Source: Pseudomonadales bacterium (GTDB taxonomy: Bacteria; Pseudomonadota; Gammaproteobacteria; Pseudomonadales; UBA7239). Taken from it: DNA of 25,051 nt. The DNA is taken from contig JAGRJA010000145.1 in the NCBI GenBank assembly GCA_020443005.1, positions 1 through 25,051 on the forward strand, read 5' to 3'. Position numbers and translations under genes: made by a program. Shown here one piece after another: positions 15,018-21,343 of this stretch. The stretch's first letter is position 1, and each line of letters begins with the position of its first letter. The notes beneath the pieces were generated by a model, which was not told where the DNA came from, did no database searches, and saw only the letters and a program-made list of their open reading frames with translations.

Positions 15018-15896
15018 ATGAAGGATTTCAGAGGTAAGGTTGCGGTGATAACGGGTGGTGCTTCGGGGGTAGGGCGTTCGCTGGCCTTTGCGCTGGGTCG
15101 CGAAGGTGCACGGATCATGATTGGCGATGTCGATCAGCAAAATATGGATGATACGGTGAAAGCATTGTCTGCCGAAGGAATTGAAGCTATCGCCCACAAA
15201 GCTGATGTCAGTAAGGCGGACTCAATGAATGCCTTTGCCGAAAAAGCTTTCTCTCATTTTGGTGGCGTGCAACTGGTTTTTGCCAATGCCGGCATAGGTG
15301 CGGGAGAAGGCGGTATGATGTGGGAGTACAACCTGAATGACTGGGAGTGGGGGTTCCGCGTCAATGTCTGGGGCGTTATCAACACGATCAATGCGTTTAT
15401 GCCAAAACTGGTTGCCCAGAATGCGGAGGCGCATTTTGTGATTACAGGTTCAGGTAATGGCGCCTTCCTGATGTTCCCGGATCAACCGGTTTATACCGCA
15501 ACCAAGGCAGCGGTTCACGCTATCACTGAAGGTCTTTATTTCCAGATGCGCCGTCAGCAATCACCGGTGCAGGTCAATGCCTTGTTCCCGGGACCGAATG
15601 TGGTTGAGACCGGTATTTTCAATTCTGACCGTGTGCGCCCGGAAGATTTGCCGAAGGATCCGAACAAGCCGGATTCAGGCATAACGACCGTGGAAGATAT
15701 GCGCAAGATGATGGAAGAATATGGCATGAAACTGGAGACTACTCACCCCGATGAAGTGGCGGAATATGCGCTGGAAGGTCTTCGTGAAAACAAGTTCTGG
15801 ATCAGTAAAACCAAGGATTCCACAAAGCAGCAAATGAAGGCGCGTTTTGACAGTATCATGAGTGGCACGGACCCGGTTGAACCACATGTCAGCTGA
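15018..15896 (+). CDS. Short-chain dehydrogenase/reductase (SDR)
   Basis: A 292-residue classical SDR; GAGGGG lies just upstream of the ATG. The Rossmann nucleotide site is TGGASGVG (12-19). Asp37 at the end of the second strand favours NAD(H) over NADP(H). NAG is at 90-92, the catalytic Ser is probably Ser145 (ITGSGNG), and Tyr159-x3-Lys163 is in VYTATKAAV. The C-terminal extension of roughly 40-50 residues is somewhat longer than in minimal SDRs. It oxidises an alcohol or reduces a ketone on an unknown substrate. Placed divergently from the Rieske oxygenase, it would fit oxidation of a hydroxyl group introduced by the P450 or Rieske enzyme (inference). Confidence 0.92.
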   Translation: MKDFRGKVAVITGGASGVGRSLAFALGREGARIMIGDVDQQNMDDTVKALSAEGIEAIAHKADVSKADSMNAFAEKAFSHFGGVQLVFANAGIGAGEGGMMWEYNLNDWEWGFRVNVWGVINTINAFMPKLVAQNAEAHFVITGSGNGAFLMFPDQPVYTATKAAVHAITEGLYFQMRRQQSPVQVNALFPGPNVVETGIFNSDRVRPEDLPKDPNKPDSGITTVEDMRKMMEEYGMKLETTHPDEVAEYALEGLRENKFWISKTKDSTKQQMKARFDSIMSGTDPVEPHVS

Positions 15897-15946
15897 AAAT
15901 AAGTGTGCCTGTTTATAGCGAAAAATTTTCGAAGAATGATAATGAC

Positions 15947-15986
15947 TTGAATATGCGGCTAACCATATATATGATTAGCCGCATAT
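15947..15986 (+). promoter_or_regulatory. arsR promoter embedded in a 36-bp near-perfect palindrome
   Basis: The palindrome spans 15951-15986, with arms ATATGCGGCTAA and TTAGCCGCATAT around a self-complementary CATATATATG core. Only one of 18 pairs (15963/15974) mismatches. A promoter overlaps it: –35 TTGAAT (15947-15952), 17-nt spacer, –10 TATGAT (15970-15975). The right arm runs into the arsR ATG at 15985. ArsR bound here would block its own promoter. Confidence 0.75.
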
Positions 15987-16341
15987 GACTCTGGATCCCC
16001 TTTCTTTTTTCAAATGCCTTTCAGATGAAACACGCTTGAGTGTTGTCCTGCTCATTGCGGTTGAGCGGGAATTGTGCGTTTGCGAATTAACCGAAGCCCT
16101 GCAAATCAGTCAACCAAAAGTGTCGCGCCATCTGGCCCAGTTGCGTGAATGTGGTTTGCTATGTGATCGGAGAGAAGGGCAATGGGTTTTTTACCGTTTT
16201 AGCCCCGGGCTGCCTGATTGGGCGTGCCAGGTTATTCAGGCCACCACTGAAAATAACCATAATCTGATTGCCCCGGCGTTAAAAAAACTTTTGGAAATGG
16301 GGAATCGGCCACAGCGAAAACAACAATGTTGCCAAAGTTAA
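15985..16341 (+). CDS. arsR: Arsenic-responsive repressor ArsR
   Basis: A 118-residue winged-helix repressor that leaves DNA when it binds As(III) or Sb(III). The family opening LDPLSFFKCLSDETRL is intact. The metal-binding motif ELCVCEL holds Cys31 and Cys33, and the DNA-recognition helix is QPKVSRHLAQLRECGLL (about 43-59). The C-terminus ends with a vicinal Cys115-Cys116 pair. No ribosome-binding site precedes the ATG, and the predicted transcription start is only a few bases upstream, so the mRNA is probably leaderless or nearly so. First gene of arsR–arsC–acr3–arsH. Confidence 0.95.
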   Translation: MTLDPLSFFKCLSDETRLSVVLLIAVERELCVCELTEALQISQPKVSRHLAQLRECGLLCDRREGQWVFYRFSPGLPDWACQVIQATTENNHNLIAPALKKLLEMGNRPQRKQQCCQS

Positions 16342-16375
16342 TCATTGTAGAGCCGCTGGCGGTCTGGAGACTGAA

Positions 16376-16846
16376 ATGAAACTGCTTTTTATTTGTACCC
16401 ACAACCGTTGCCGCAGTGTTTTGGCCGAGGCGGTAACAAACTATTACGGCAATGGCCGGTTGATTGCCCGCTCTGCCGGGAGTCAACCGGCCGGGGAAGT
16501 GCATCCCTTAACACTGAAATACCTCGCTGAAGCGGGTGTTCCGATTGACGGCTTGTCGAGCCAGTCGTGGGATGCGCATGAGAGCTGGAACCCCGATGTC
16601 GTAATCACAGTATGCGATTCGGCTGCCGGTGAGCAATGCCCCCTGTGGTTTGGCAAGGCGCTGAAGGTGCACTGGGGCTTGCCTGATCCGTCGAGCCTGA
16701 AGGCAGGGCCGGAAGAAACAGCAGAAGCATTTCGCGCCACCATCAACACCCTCAGGGAGAGAATAGAGACACTGCTGGCAAATAATCTTGAACAGCTGCA
16801 ACCGATGGAAGTTGCACAGGTTTTTGAGCGTCTTGGGGAGAAATGA
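16376..16846 (+). CDS. arsC: Arsenate reductase, low-molecular-weight phosphatase type
   Basis: Reduces As(V) to As(III) so that it can be exported by Acr3. 156 residues. The phosphatase-type P-loop CTHNRCRS (7-14) has the nucleophile Cys7, and the general acid Asp104 is in LPDPS. Cys80 and Cys88 lie where the thiol relay cysteines of B. subtilis-type ArsC occur (Cys82/Cys89), although the spacing here is one residue longer. Electron donor is probably thioredoxin, as for that class. GGAGA lies 5 nt before the ATG. The stop is one nucleotide before the acr3 ATG, so the genes are translationally coupled. A plain tyrosine phosphatase is less likely given the extra cysteines and the operon. Confidence 0.9.
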   Translation: MKLLFICTHNRCRSVLAEAVTNYYGNGRLIARSAGSQPAGEVHPLTLKYLAEAGVPIDGLSSQSWDAHESWNPDVVITVCDSAAGEQCPLWFGKALKVHWGLPDPSSLKAGPEETAEAFRATINTLRERIETLLANNLEQLQPMEVAQVFERLGEK

Positions 16847-16847
16847 G

Positions 16848-17849
16848 ATGGGCGTTTTTGAGCGTTATTTAAGTGTCTGGGTGGGTTTGTGTATTCTGGC
16901 CGGTGTTTTGTTGGGCAATGTTTTTCCTTCAGTGTTTGCAATGGTTGCCGCCTGGGAATACGCGCATGTCAATCTGCTTGTCGCATGTCTTATCTGGCTT
17001 ATGATTTACCCGATGATGATTCAGGTGGATTTTGCATCGCTTAAAGATGTCGGCAAAAAACCCCGGGGTCTGGTTTTGACACTGGTCATCAACTGGCTCA
17101 TCAAGCCTTTTACCATGGCCGGTTTGGGCTGGCTTTTTTTTCATTTTATTTTTGCAGGCTGGGTGAACCCGGAAACGGCAAATGAATACATCGCAGGAAT
17201 GATTTTATTGGGTGTCGCACCCTGTACAGCGATGGTTTTCGTGTGGAGCCAATTGACCAAGGGCGACCCGAATTACACACTGGTGCAGGTCTCGGTAAAT
17301 GACATTATCATGATTTTTGCCTTTGCACCGATTGCAGCGTTTTTACTGGGTGTAACGGATATAACAGTGCCCTGGGAAACGCTGCTTTTGTCGGTTATGC
17401 TTTATGTGGTGTTGCCACTTGTGGCGGGCTGTCTTACCCGTCATTTTTTACACAACCATGTCGCTACCTTTGTCGGCAGGTTAAAGCCCTTGTCGATTAT
17501 CGGTTTGCTCGCAACCGTTGTTTTGTTGTTCGGGTTTCAGGCAGAAACCATTATCGCAAAACCTCAAAGTATTGTGCTTATCGCGATTCCTTTGATCATT
17601 CAAAGCTACGGTATTTTTTTTATCGCGTATTATGCCGCGCGCTGCCTTCGTCTCGGGCACGCTATTGCTGCGCCAGCAGCCCTGATTGGTACCAGTAATT
17701 TTTTTGAATTGGCGGTTGCTGTGGCCATTTCGCTTTTTGGTTTGCACTCCGGTGCTGCGTTGGCGACGGTAGTGGGTGTGCTTGTGGAAGTACCTGTAAT
17801 GCTTTCTTTGGTAGGCTTTGTCAACAGAACCCGCCATTGGTTTGCGTAG
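16848..17849 (+). CDS. acr3: Arsenite efflux permease Acr3
   Basis: Inner-membrane carrier of the BASS/Acr3 family that expels As(III). The protein is 333 residues with about ten TM helices. The conserved TM4 Cys126 lies in ILLGVAPCTAMVFVWSQL, and the TM9 segment is GTSNFFELAVAVAIS with the conserved Glu288. The start at 16848 is chosen because GGGGAG lies 7 nt upstream and because MGVFERYLSVWVGL is a typical Acr3 opening; a longer frame from 16788 overlaps arsC. It is followed by arsH after 102 nt. Confidence 0.96.
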   Translation: MGVFERYLSVWVGLCILAGVLLGNVFPSVFAMVAAWEYAHVNLLVACLIWLMIYPMMIQVDFASLKDVGKKPRGLVLTLVINWLIKPFTMAGLGWLFFHFIFAGWVNPETANEYIAGMILLGVAPCTAMVFVWSQLTKGDPNYTLVQVSVNDIIMIFAFAPIAAFLLGVTDITVPWETLLLSVMLYVVLPLVAGCLTRHFLHNHVATFVGRLKPLSIIGLLATVVLLFGFQAETIIAKPQSIVLIAIPLIIQSYGIFFIAYYAARCLRLGHAIAAPAALIGTSNFFELAVAVAISLFGLHSGAALATVVGVLVEVPVMLSLVGFVNRTRHWFA

Positions 17850-17951
17850 TGCCATCCCCCGAACATGGTGCTGCTTTTTGAGGGCTGATGTTCATGATTT
17901 ATCGAGAATGCGTGGCAAGATACTACAAGTGTAAAGACCCTGGAATGTACT

Positions 17952-18662
17952 ATGAATGATATGCCGAACATCGTCGAGGCGTGTTTGCACTACCCCTCGC
18001 AAAAAGACCTTCATGTTGAGTGCCCTTCAGCAGATAAACCCAGAATACTGTTGCTTTACGGTTCCTTGCGAAGCCGCTCGTTCAGTCGACTGGTGGTGGA
18101 GGAGTGCGAGCGCCTCTTGCAGGCTTTTGGTTGTGAGACACGGATATTTAACCCCTCCGGTCTGCCGTTACCGGATGATGCTGAAGAAACTCACCCAAAG
18201 GTTGAAGAACTGCGTGCGTTGATGACATGGTCTGAGGGTCAGGTTTGGTGCTCACCCGAAAGACATGGTGCCATGACAGCTATCATGAAAGCCCAGATTG
18301 ACTGGGTGCCTCTGGCATTGGGTGCGGTGAGACCGACGCAAGGAAAAACCCTTGCCGTAATGCAGGTAGAAGGCGGCTCGCAATCCTTTAATGTGGTGAA
18401 TCAACTGCGCGTGCTTGGTCGCTGGATGAGAATGATCACCATCCCCAATCAGTCTTCAGTGCCAAAAGCATTTCTGGAGTTTGATGATAACGACAGGATG
18501 AAACCTTCCGGGTATTACGATCGGATCGTGGATGTGATGGAGGAGCTGGTTAAATTTACCTTGCTGACAAGAGACAGGTCTGCCTATCTGGTCGATCGCT
18601 ATTCCGAAAGAAAAGAAACAGCAGAGGAGTTAATGGCAAGGGTCAATCAAAGGGGTATGTAG
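17952..18662 (+). CDS. arsH: ArsH, NADPH-dependent FMN reductase / organoarsenical oxidase
   Basis: A flavodoxin-like FMN protein that in characterised cases oxidises trivalent methyl- or aryl-arsenicals and reduces quinones or oxygen. 236 residues. The FMN phosphate loop GSLRSRSFSR (37-46) is present, and the family block WCSPERHGAMTAIMKAQIDWVPL (about 99-121) is unmistakable. About 30 N-terminal residues precede the fold, as in other ArsH proteins. Only a weak ribosome-binding site (TGGAA) precedes the ATG, and a second in-frame ATG lies at residue 4. It is the last gene of the ars operon and is followed by a strong terminator. No arsI or arsM gene is in view. Confidence 0.94.
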   Translation: MNDMPNIVEACLHYPSQKDLHVECPSADKPRILLLYGSLRSRSFSRLVVEECERLLQAFGCETRIFNPSGLPLPDDAEETHPKVEELRALMTWSEGQVWCSPERHGAMTAIMKAQIDWVPLALGAVRPTQGKTLAVMQVEGGSQSFNVVNQLRVLGRWMRMITIPNQSSVPKAFLEFDDNDRMKPSGYYDRIVDVMEELVKFTLLTRDRSAYLVDRYSERKETAEELMARVNQRGM

Positions 18663-18688
18663 AAATGCCTTGTTTTTTCCTGTTATGG

Positions 18689-18712
18689 AAGCCCGGTATA
18701 CCGGGCTTTTTG
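18689..18712 (+). terminator. Intrinsic terminator of the ars operon
   Basis: A perfect 18-bp palindrome made of AGCCCGGTA and TACCGGGCT at 18690-18707, followed by a T-run. The rubredoxin gene on the other strand ends 20 nt further on; the reverse side lacks a good T-run, so it mainly serves the + strand. Confidence 0.88.
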
Positions 18713-18729
18713 CTCAGGCTCTGCGCATT

Positions 18730-18888
18730 CTAATCCTCGATAAAATCTTCCTTGTTGACAGCGCAATCGGGGCATTCAAAATCATCGGGAAGGTCTTCCC
18801 ATCTTGTGCCTTCAGCTATTCCATGTTCAGGCAGACCTTTGGCCTCGTCATAGACAAAATCGCAAACTACGCACTTGTAGTGTTTCAT
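18730..18888 (-). CDS. Rubredoxin
   Basis: A 52-residue one-iron electron carrier. MKHYKCVVCDFVYDEAKGLP holds the first CxxC (Cys6, Cys9) and DDFECPDCAVNKEDF the second CPxC (Cys39, Cys42), together forming the Fe(SCys)4 site. The ATG at 18888 has GGAGG 7 nt upstream. It starts 31 nt after the rubrerythrin stop on the same strand, so the two form an operon, and it probably passes electrons to the rubrerythrin, which has no rubredoxin domain of its own. Confidence 0.95.
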   Translation of the reverse strand: MKHYKCVVCDFVYDEAKGLPEHGIAEGTRWEDLPDDFECPDCAVNKEDFIED

Positions 18889-18919
18889 TGATTTTCCTCC
18901 ACTTGATAAATGTTGTTGA

Positions 18920-19393
18920 TTATTTCAGGTTGTCCAGAATCGTCTGGTAATTGCGTGCGTGCTTTTCCTCGACCCGGGTAAGCGCAGCAAAACGCTTTTC
19001 TGCCATGGTCAGGGTTTTGCGGAACATTTCAGCGTGTTCTCTGGACTCTTCAATCTGCTCATCAATTTCGGCAACGGCGGCACTGTTGCCTTCTGCCACA
19101 GCGGCATGACGAAACGCTGGGTACATTTCCGTGTATTCGTGGGTTTCTCCCTCTATGGCCATTTGCAGGCATTTTTCAGGCGTCATACTGGCTGACGGGT
19201 ACAGCAGGTCGGCATGCCCCAGTGCATGAATGACTTCTTGTGCGGCTGTTTCCTCGAAAACCCTGGCCGTTGCTTCATCACCATGTTGGCGACAGATTTT
19301 GGCGAAATACAGGTACTTGGTGTGTGCCATGGATTCACCGGCAAAGGCTGCTTCCAGATTTTTGAGGGTTTGTGATGTTGTGTCGTGTGACAT
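18920..19393 (-). CDS. Rubrerythrin, di-iron peroxidase without rubredoxin domain
   Basis: Reduces hydrogen peroxide to water using a non-heme di-iron site. 157 residues from the ATG at 19393 (AGGAGA, 6-nt spacing). Likely iron ligands are Glu20 (FAGESMAH), Glu53-x2-His56 (QEVIH), Glu86/Glu89 (HEYTEM) and Glu142-x2-His145 (VEEKHARNY). About 20 extra residues (roughly 111-135) lengthen the helix pair before the last motif compared with the Desulfovibrio-type protein. The C-terminal rubredoxin domain is missing; a separate rubredoxin is encoded next in the operon. It is divergent from oxyR across an OxyR-type site, consistent with peroxide induction. Confidence 0.93.
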   Translation of the reverse strand: MSHDTTSQTLKNLEAAFAGESMAHTKYLYFAKICRQHGDEATARVFEETAAQEVIHALGHADLLYPSASMTPEKCLQMAIEGETHEYTEMYPAFRHAAVAEGNSAAVAEIDEQIEESREHAEMFRKTLTMAEKRFAALTRVEEKHARNYQTILDNLK

Positions 19394-19454
19394 TGCAATC
19401 TCCTGTTTGTGTGGCTGTTTCGAACTGAAATAAATCATAAATAAACAACCTGTT

Positions 19455-19499
19455 TTTATAAAATGAATTGTTTCTATGTGATATATAGTTATATTCTAT
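19455..19499. promoter_or_regulatory. Four-element OxyR-type binding site between rubrerythrin and oxyR
   Basis: ATGA (19463), CTAT (19474), ATAG (19485) and CTAT (19496) are each separated by exactly 7 nt, giving an 11-nt period. This matches the layout of the OxyR consensus (ATAG-N7-CTAT-N7-ATAG-N7-CTAT), with only the first element degenerate. On the minus strand TATAAA (19460-19455) could be the rubrerythrin –10, which puts the OxyR site over and just upstream of its –35 position. Confidence 0.75.
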
Positions 19500-19539
19500 A
19501 AATCGTTTGCAAGGCAGGTTGATAAAAACGGAGTGGCCT

Positions 19540-20442
19540 ATGAGGGTTTCTTTCACTGAGTTGCGCTATATGGTCGCACTTGCGCGAGAGAAAAATTTTT
19601 CCAGAGCAGCTGAAAGCTGTTTTGTCAGTCAGCCGACGCTCAGTGCAGGTTTGAAAAAACTGGAGACATCGCTTGGGCTTCAGTTATTCGAAAGGGGTTA
19701 TCGACAGCAACTTCGATTGACCGCTGAAGGTGAGCGCTTGTTGCCCGTTGCTCTGGAGGTGATTGAAGGCCTTGAGAAATTCGAGAGCCTTGCGCTGAAA
19801 TCGGCGGATATATTTTCCCAACCTGTTCGCCTCGGTGTGATTTATAGTATAGGCCCCTATTTACTGCCCAGATTGATTCCATACCTGAATGAAACCCATC
19901 CATCGTTATCGATTTTGATTGAGGAGAACTACACGGAGGTACTTTCAGAAAAACTCCACAACGGTGAGCTGGATCTGATTATTATCTCCCTGCCATTTTC
20001 AGGGCCAGCAATTTCGGTGAAAAACCTTTATGAAGAGGATTTTTTCGTCGCCATGCCAGTACGGCACAGGCTTGCAGGAAGAAAGTCTGTCAGGGTGGGA
20101 GATATACAGGCAGATGAGCTGTTGCTGTTAGGGGAGGGACATTGTTTACGATCCCAGGTGCTCGAGGCTTGCCCCGCTTGCCGGGTGTCAAGCGAGCAAC
20201 GCAAGACCTGGCAGGGTACTTCGCTTGAAACACTTTGCTACATGGTCGCAAATGGTGCCGGGCTTACCCTGCTGCCCGAAATGGCAGTGGAACGCCAGCG
20301 CACCAACACCCAACTGGTTGTCAGACCTTTTGCGCGTCCTGTACCTTCCAGAGTGGTCTCCTTGGCGTGGCGTTCTTCCTGGTCAAGAACGGCAATTGTG
20401 GATATTTTTGAAAAGGCAGTGAAGGTAAATGTCAACGCGTGA
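19540..20442 (+). CDS. oxyR: OxyR, peroxide-sensing LysR-type regulator
   Basis: A 300-residue LysR-type regulator. The N-terminal winged helix contains FTELRYMVALAREKNFSRAAE and SQPTLSAGLKKLE (about 5-42). The effector domain holds the redox switch GEGHCLRSQVLEAC, with Cys202 and Cys211 nine residues apart, as in E. coli Cys199/Cys208. The ATG at 19540 has GGAG upstream, and MRVSFTELRYMVAL is the normal OxyR opening. An upstream in-frame codon at 19507 would start within the control region. It is divergent from the rubrerythrin–rubredoxin operon, which it probably activates on peroxide stress. An extra Cys214 lies three residues after the switch cysteine. Confidence 0.94.
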   Translation: MRVSFTELRYMVALAREKNFSRAAESCFVSQPTLSAGLKKLETSLGLQLFERGYRQQLRLTAEGERLLPVALEVIEGLEKFESLALKSADIFSQPVRLGVIYSIGPYLLPRLIPYLNETHPSLSILIEENYTEVLSEKLHNGELDLIIISLPFSGPAISVKNLYEEDFFVAMPVRHRLAGRKSVRVGDIQADELLLLGEGHCLRSQVLEACPACRVSSEQRKTWQGTSLETLCYMVANGAGLTLLPEMAVERQRTNTQLVVRPFARPVPSRVVSLAWRSSWSRTAIVDIFEKAVKVNVNA

Positions 20443-20519
20443 GGTGCACAGAGCGATTAAACGGGGCCATTGCTTTTCCCCTGTTTGTGTATTTATATTG
20501 GGGAGGATGCAGTTCTTTC

Positions 20520-20548
20520 TTGACCTTGTTAAAGGTAGCCCCTATAAT
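20520..20548 (+). promoter_or_regulatory. Strong sigma70-type promoter for tRNA-fMet and the rimP-nusA-infB operon
   Basis: The –35 is TTGACC (20520-20525), then a 17-nt spacer, then a perfect TATAAT (20543-20548). The following sequence is a run of C (20552-20558), a GC-rich discriminator as found at stringently controlled stable-RNA promoters. Confidence 0.85.
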
Positions 20549-20613
20549 TTGCCCCCCCTGTCAACAGGCTGACAGGTCTTTTCATCGCGAAGTTTTTGCG
20601 ATTGAAAATCAGG

Positions 20614-20690
<77 letters not shown>

Positions 20691-20732
20691 AATTTTTTGG
20701 TTGGTGCCTTGAGATGGGCCGCCAATTGATAG

Positions 20733-20756
20733 AAAACCCCTCAATGGGGTTTTTTT
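20733..20756 (+). terminator. Intrinsic terminator after tRNA-fMet
   Basis: AAAACCCC / GGGGTTTT stem with loop TCAAT, running into a T-run. It should stop part of the transcription coming from the tRNA-fMet promoter. Confidence 0.8.
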
Positions 20757-20765
20757 GTTGATGCA

Positions 20766-20785
20766 GGAGGTGGTTTTTTACCTCC
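20766..20785 (+). other. Hairpin between two terminators in the rimP leader
   Basis: GGAGGT / ACCTCC 6-bp stem with an 8-nt T-rich loop. It lacks a T-run after the stem, so it is not a standard terminator. Confidence 0.55.
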
Positions 20786-20792
20786 GGAATTA

Positions 20793-20816
20793 ATGGGCCT
20801 GGTGCCCATTTTTTTA
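20793..20816 (+). terminator. Second terminator/attenuator in the rimP leader
   Basis: Stem ATGGGC / GCCCAT with loop CTGGT, then TTTTTT, 28 nt before the rimP ATG. In E. coli the equivalent leader contains terminators involved in NusA-dependent autoregulation; the same role is inferred here. Confidence 0.75.
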
Positions 20817-20843
20817 TGGTGATGATTCCTCAGAAGAGGGGCG

Positions 20844-21299
20844 ATGGCAAGCAGACAGGAAAATATAGCATCCCTGATTGAACCCAGTGTCAATGAGCTG
20901 GGTTTTGAATTGTGGGGTGTGGAATTACTGATGCGAGGTCCTTCAACCTTGTTGAGGGTTTATATCGACGCGGAGAGCGGTGTTTCCGTTACCCATTGTG
21001 AGCAGGTTAGCCGTCAGGTTGGCGCCTTGCTGGATGTGGAGGATCTGATTCCTGGCGAATATGTGCTGGAAGTTTCCTCGCCGGGTATGGACAGGCCCTT
21101 GTATCAACTGGCGCACTTTGCAAAATTTGCCGGAAGTGATGTCAGGGTTCAGTTGCGTTATCCGTTTGAAGGGCAGAGGCGCTTCAAGGGCTTGCTCGTC
21201 GGCATTGAAGGTGAAGATGTCGTGTTGCGGGTGGAAGACAGTGAATACCTTCTTCCTTTTGAAAGTATAGACAAGGCGAATGTAGTCCCGAGATTCTAG
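20844..21299 (+). CDS. rimP: Ribosome maturation factor RimP
   Basis: 151 residues. Cytoplasmic factor needed for 30S subunit maturation, and the first protein gene of the nusA operon. The N-terminal domain (about 1-80) has IEPSVNELGFELWGVELL and the conserved SVTHCEQVSRQVGALLDVED. EYVLEVSSPGMDRPL (about 71-85) is the family signature, followed by the small SH3-like C-terminal domain (about 88-151). Its start overlaps no other gene and has a purine-rich AGAAGAGGGGCG upstream. nusA follows 44 nt later. Confidence 0.96.
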   Translation: MASRQENIASLIEPSVNELGFELWGVELLMRGPSTLLRVYIDAESGVSVTHCEQVSRQVGALLDVEDLIPGEYVLEVSSPGMDRPLYQLAHFAKFAGSDVRVQLRYPFEGQRRFKGLLVGIEGEDVVLRVEDSEYLLPFESIDKANVVPRF

Positions 21300-21343
21300 C
21301 GGGTTCGTTAAAAAGATCGTTGTTTCGATAGAGGCAGTCATGC

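Noticed and set aside
18920..19393. Loss of an iron ligand in rubrerythrin because EESREH lacks ExxH spacing
   Set aside because: The true second ExxH is further on at VEEKHARNY (Glu142/His145); the earlier segment is an inserted helix.
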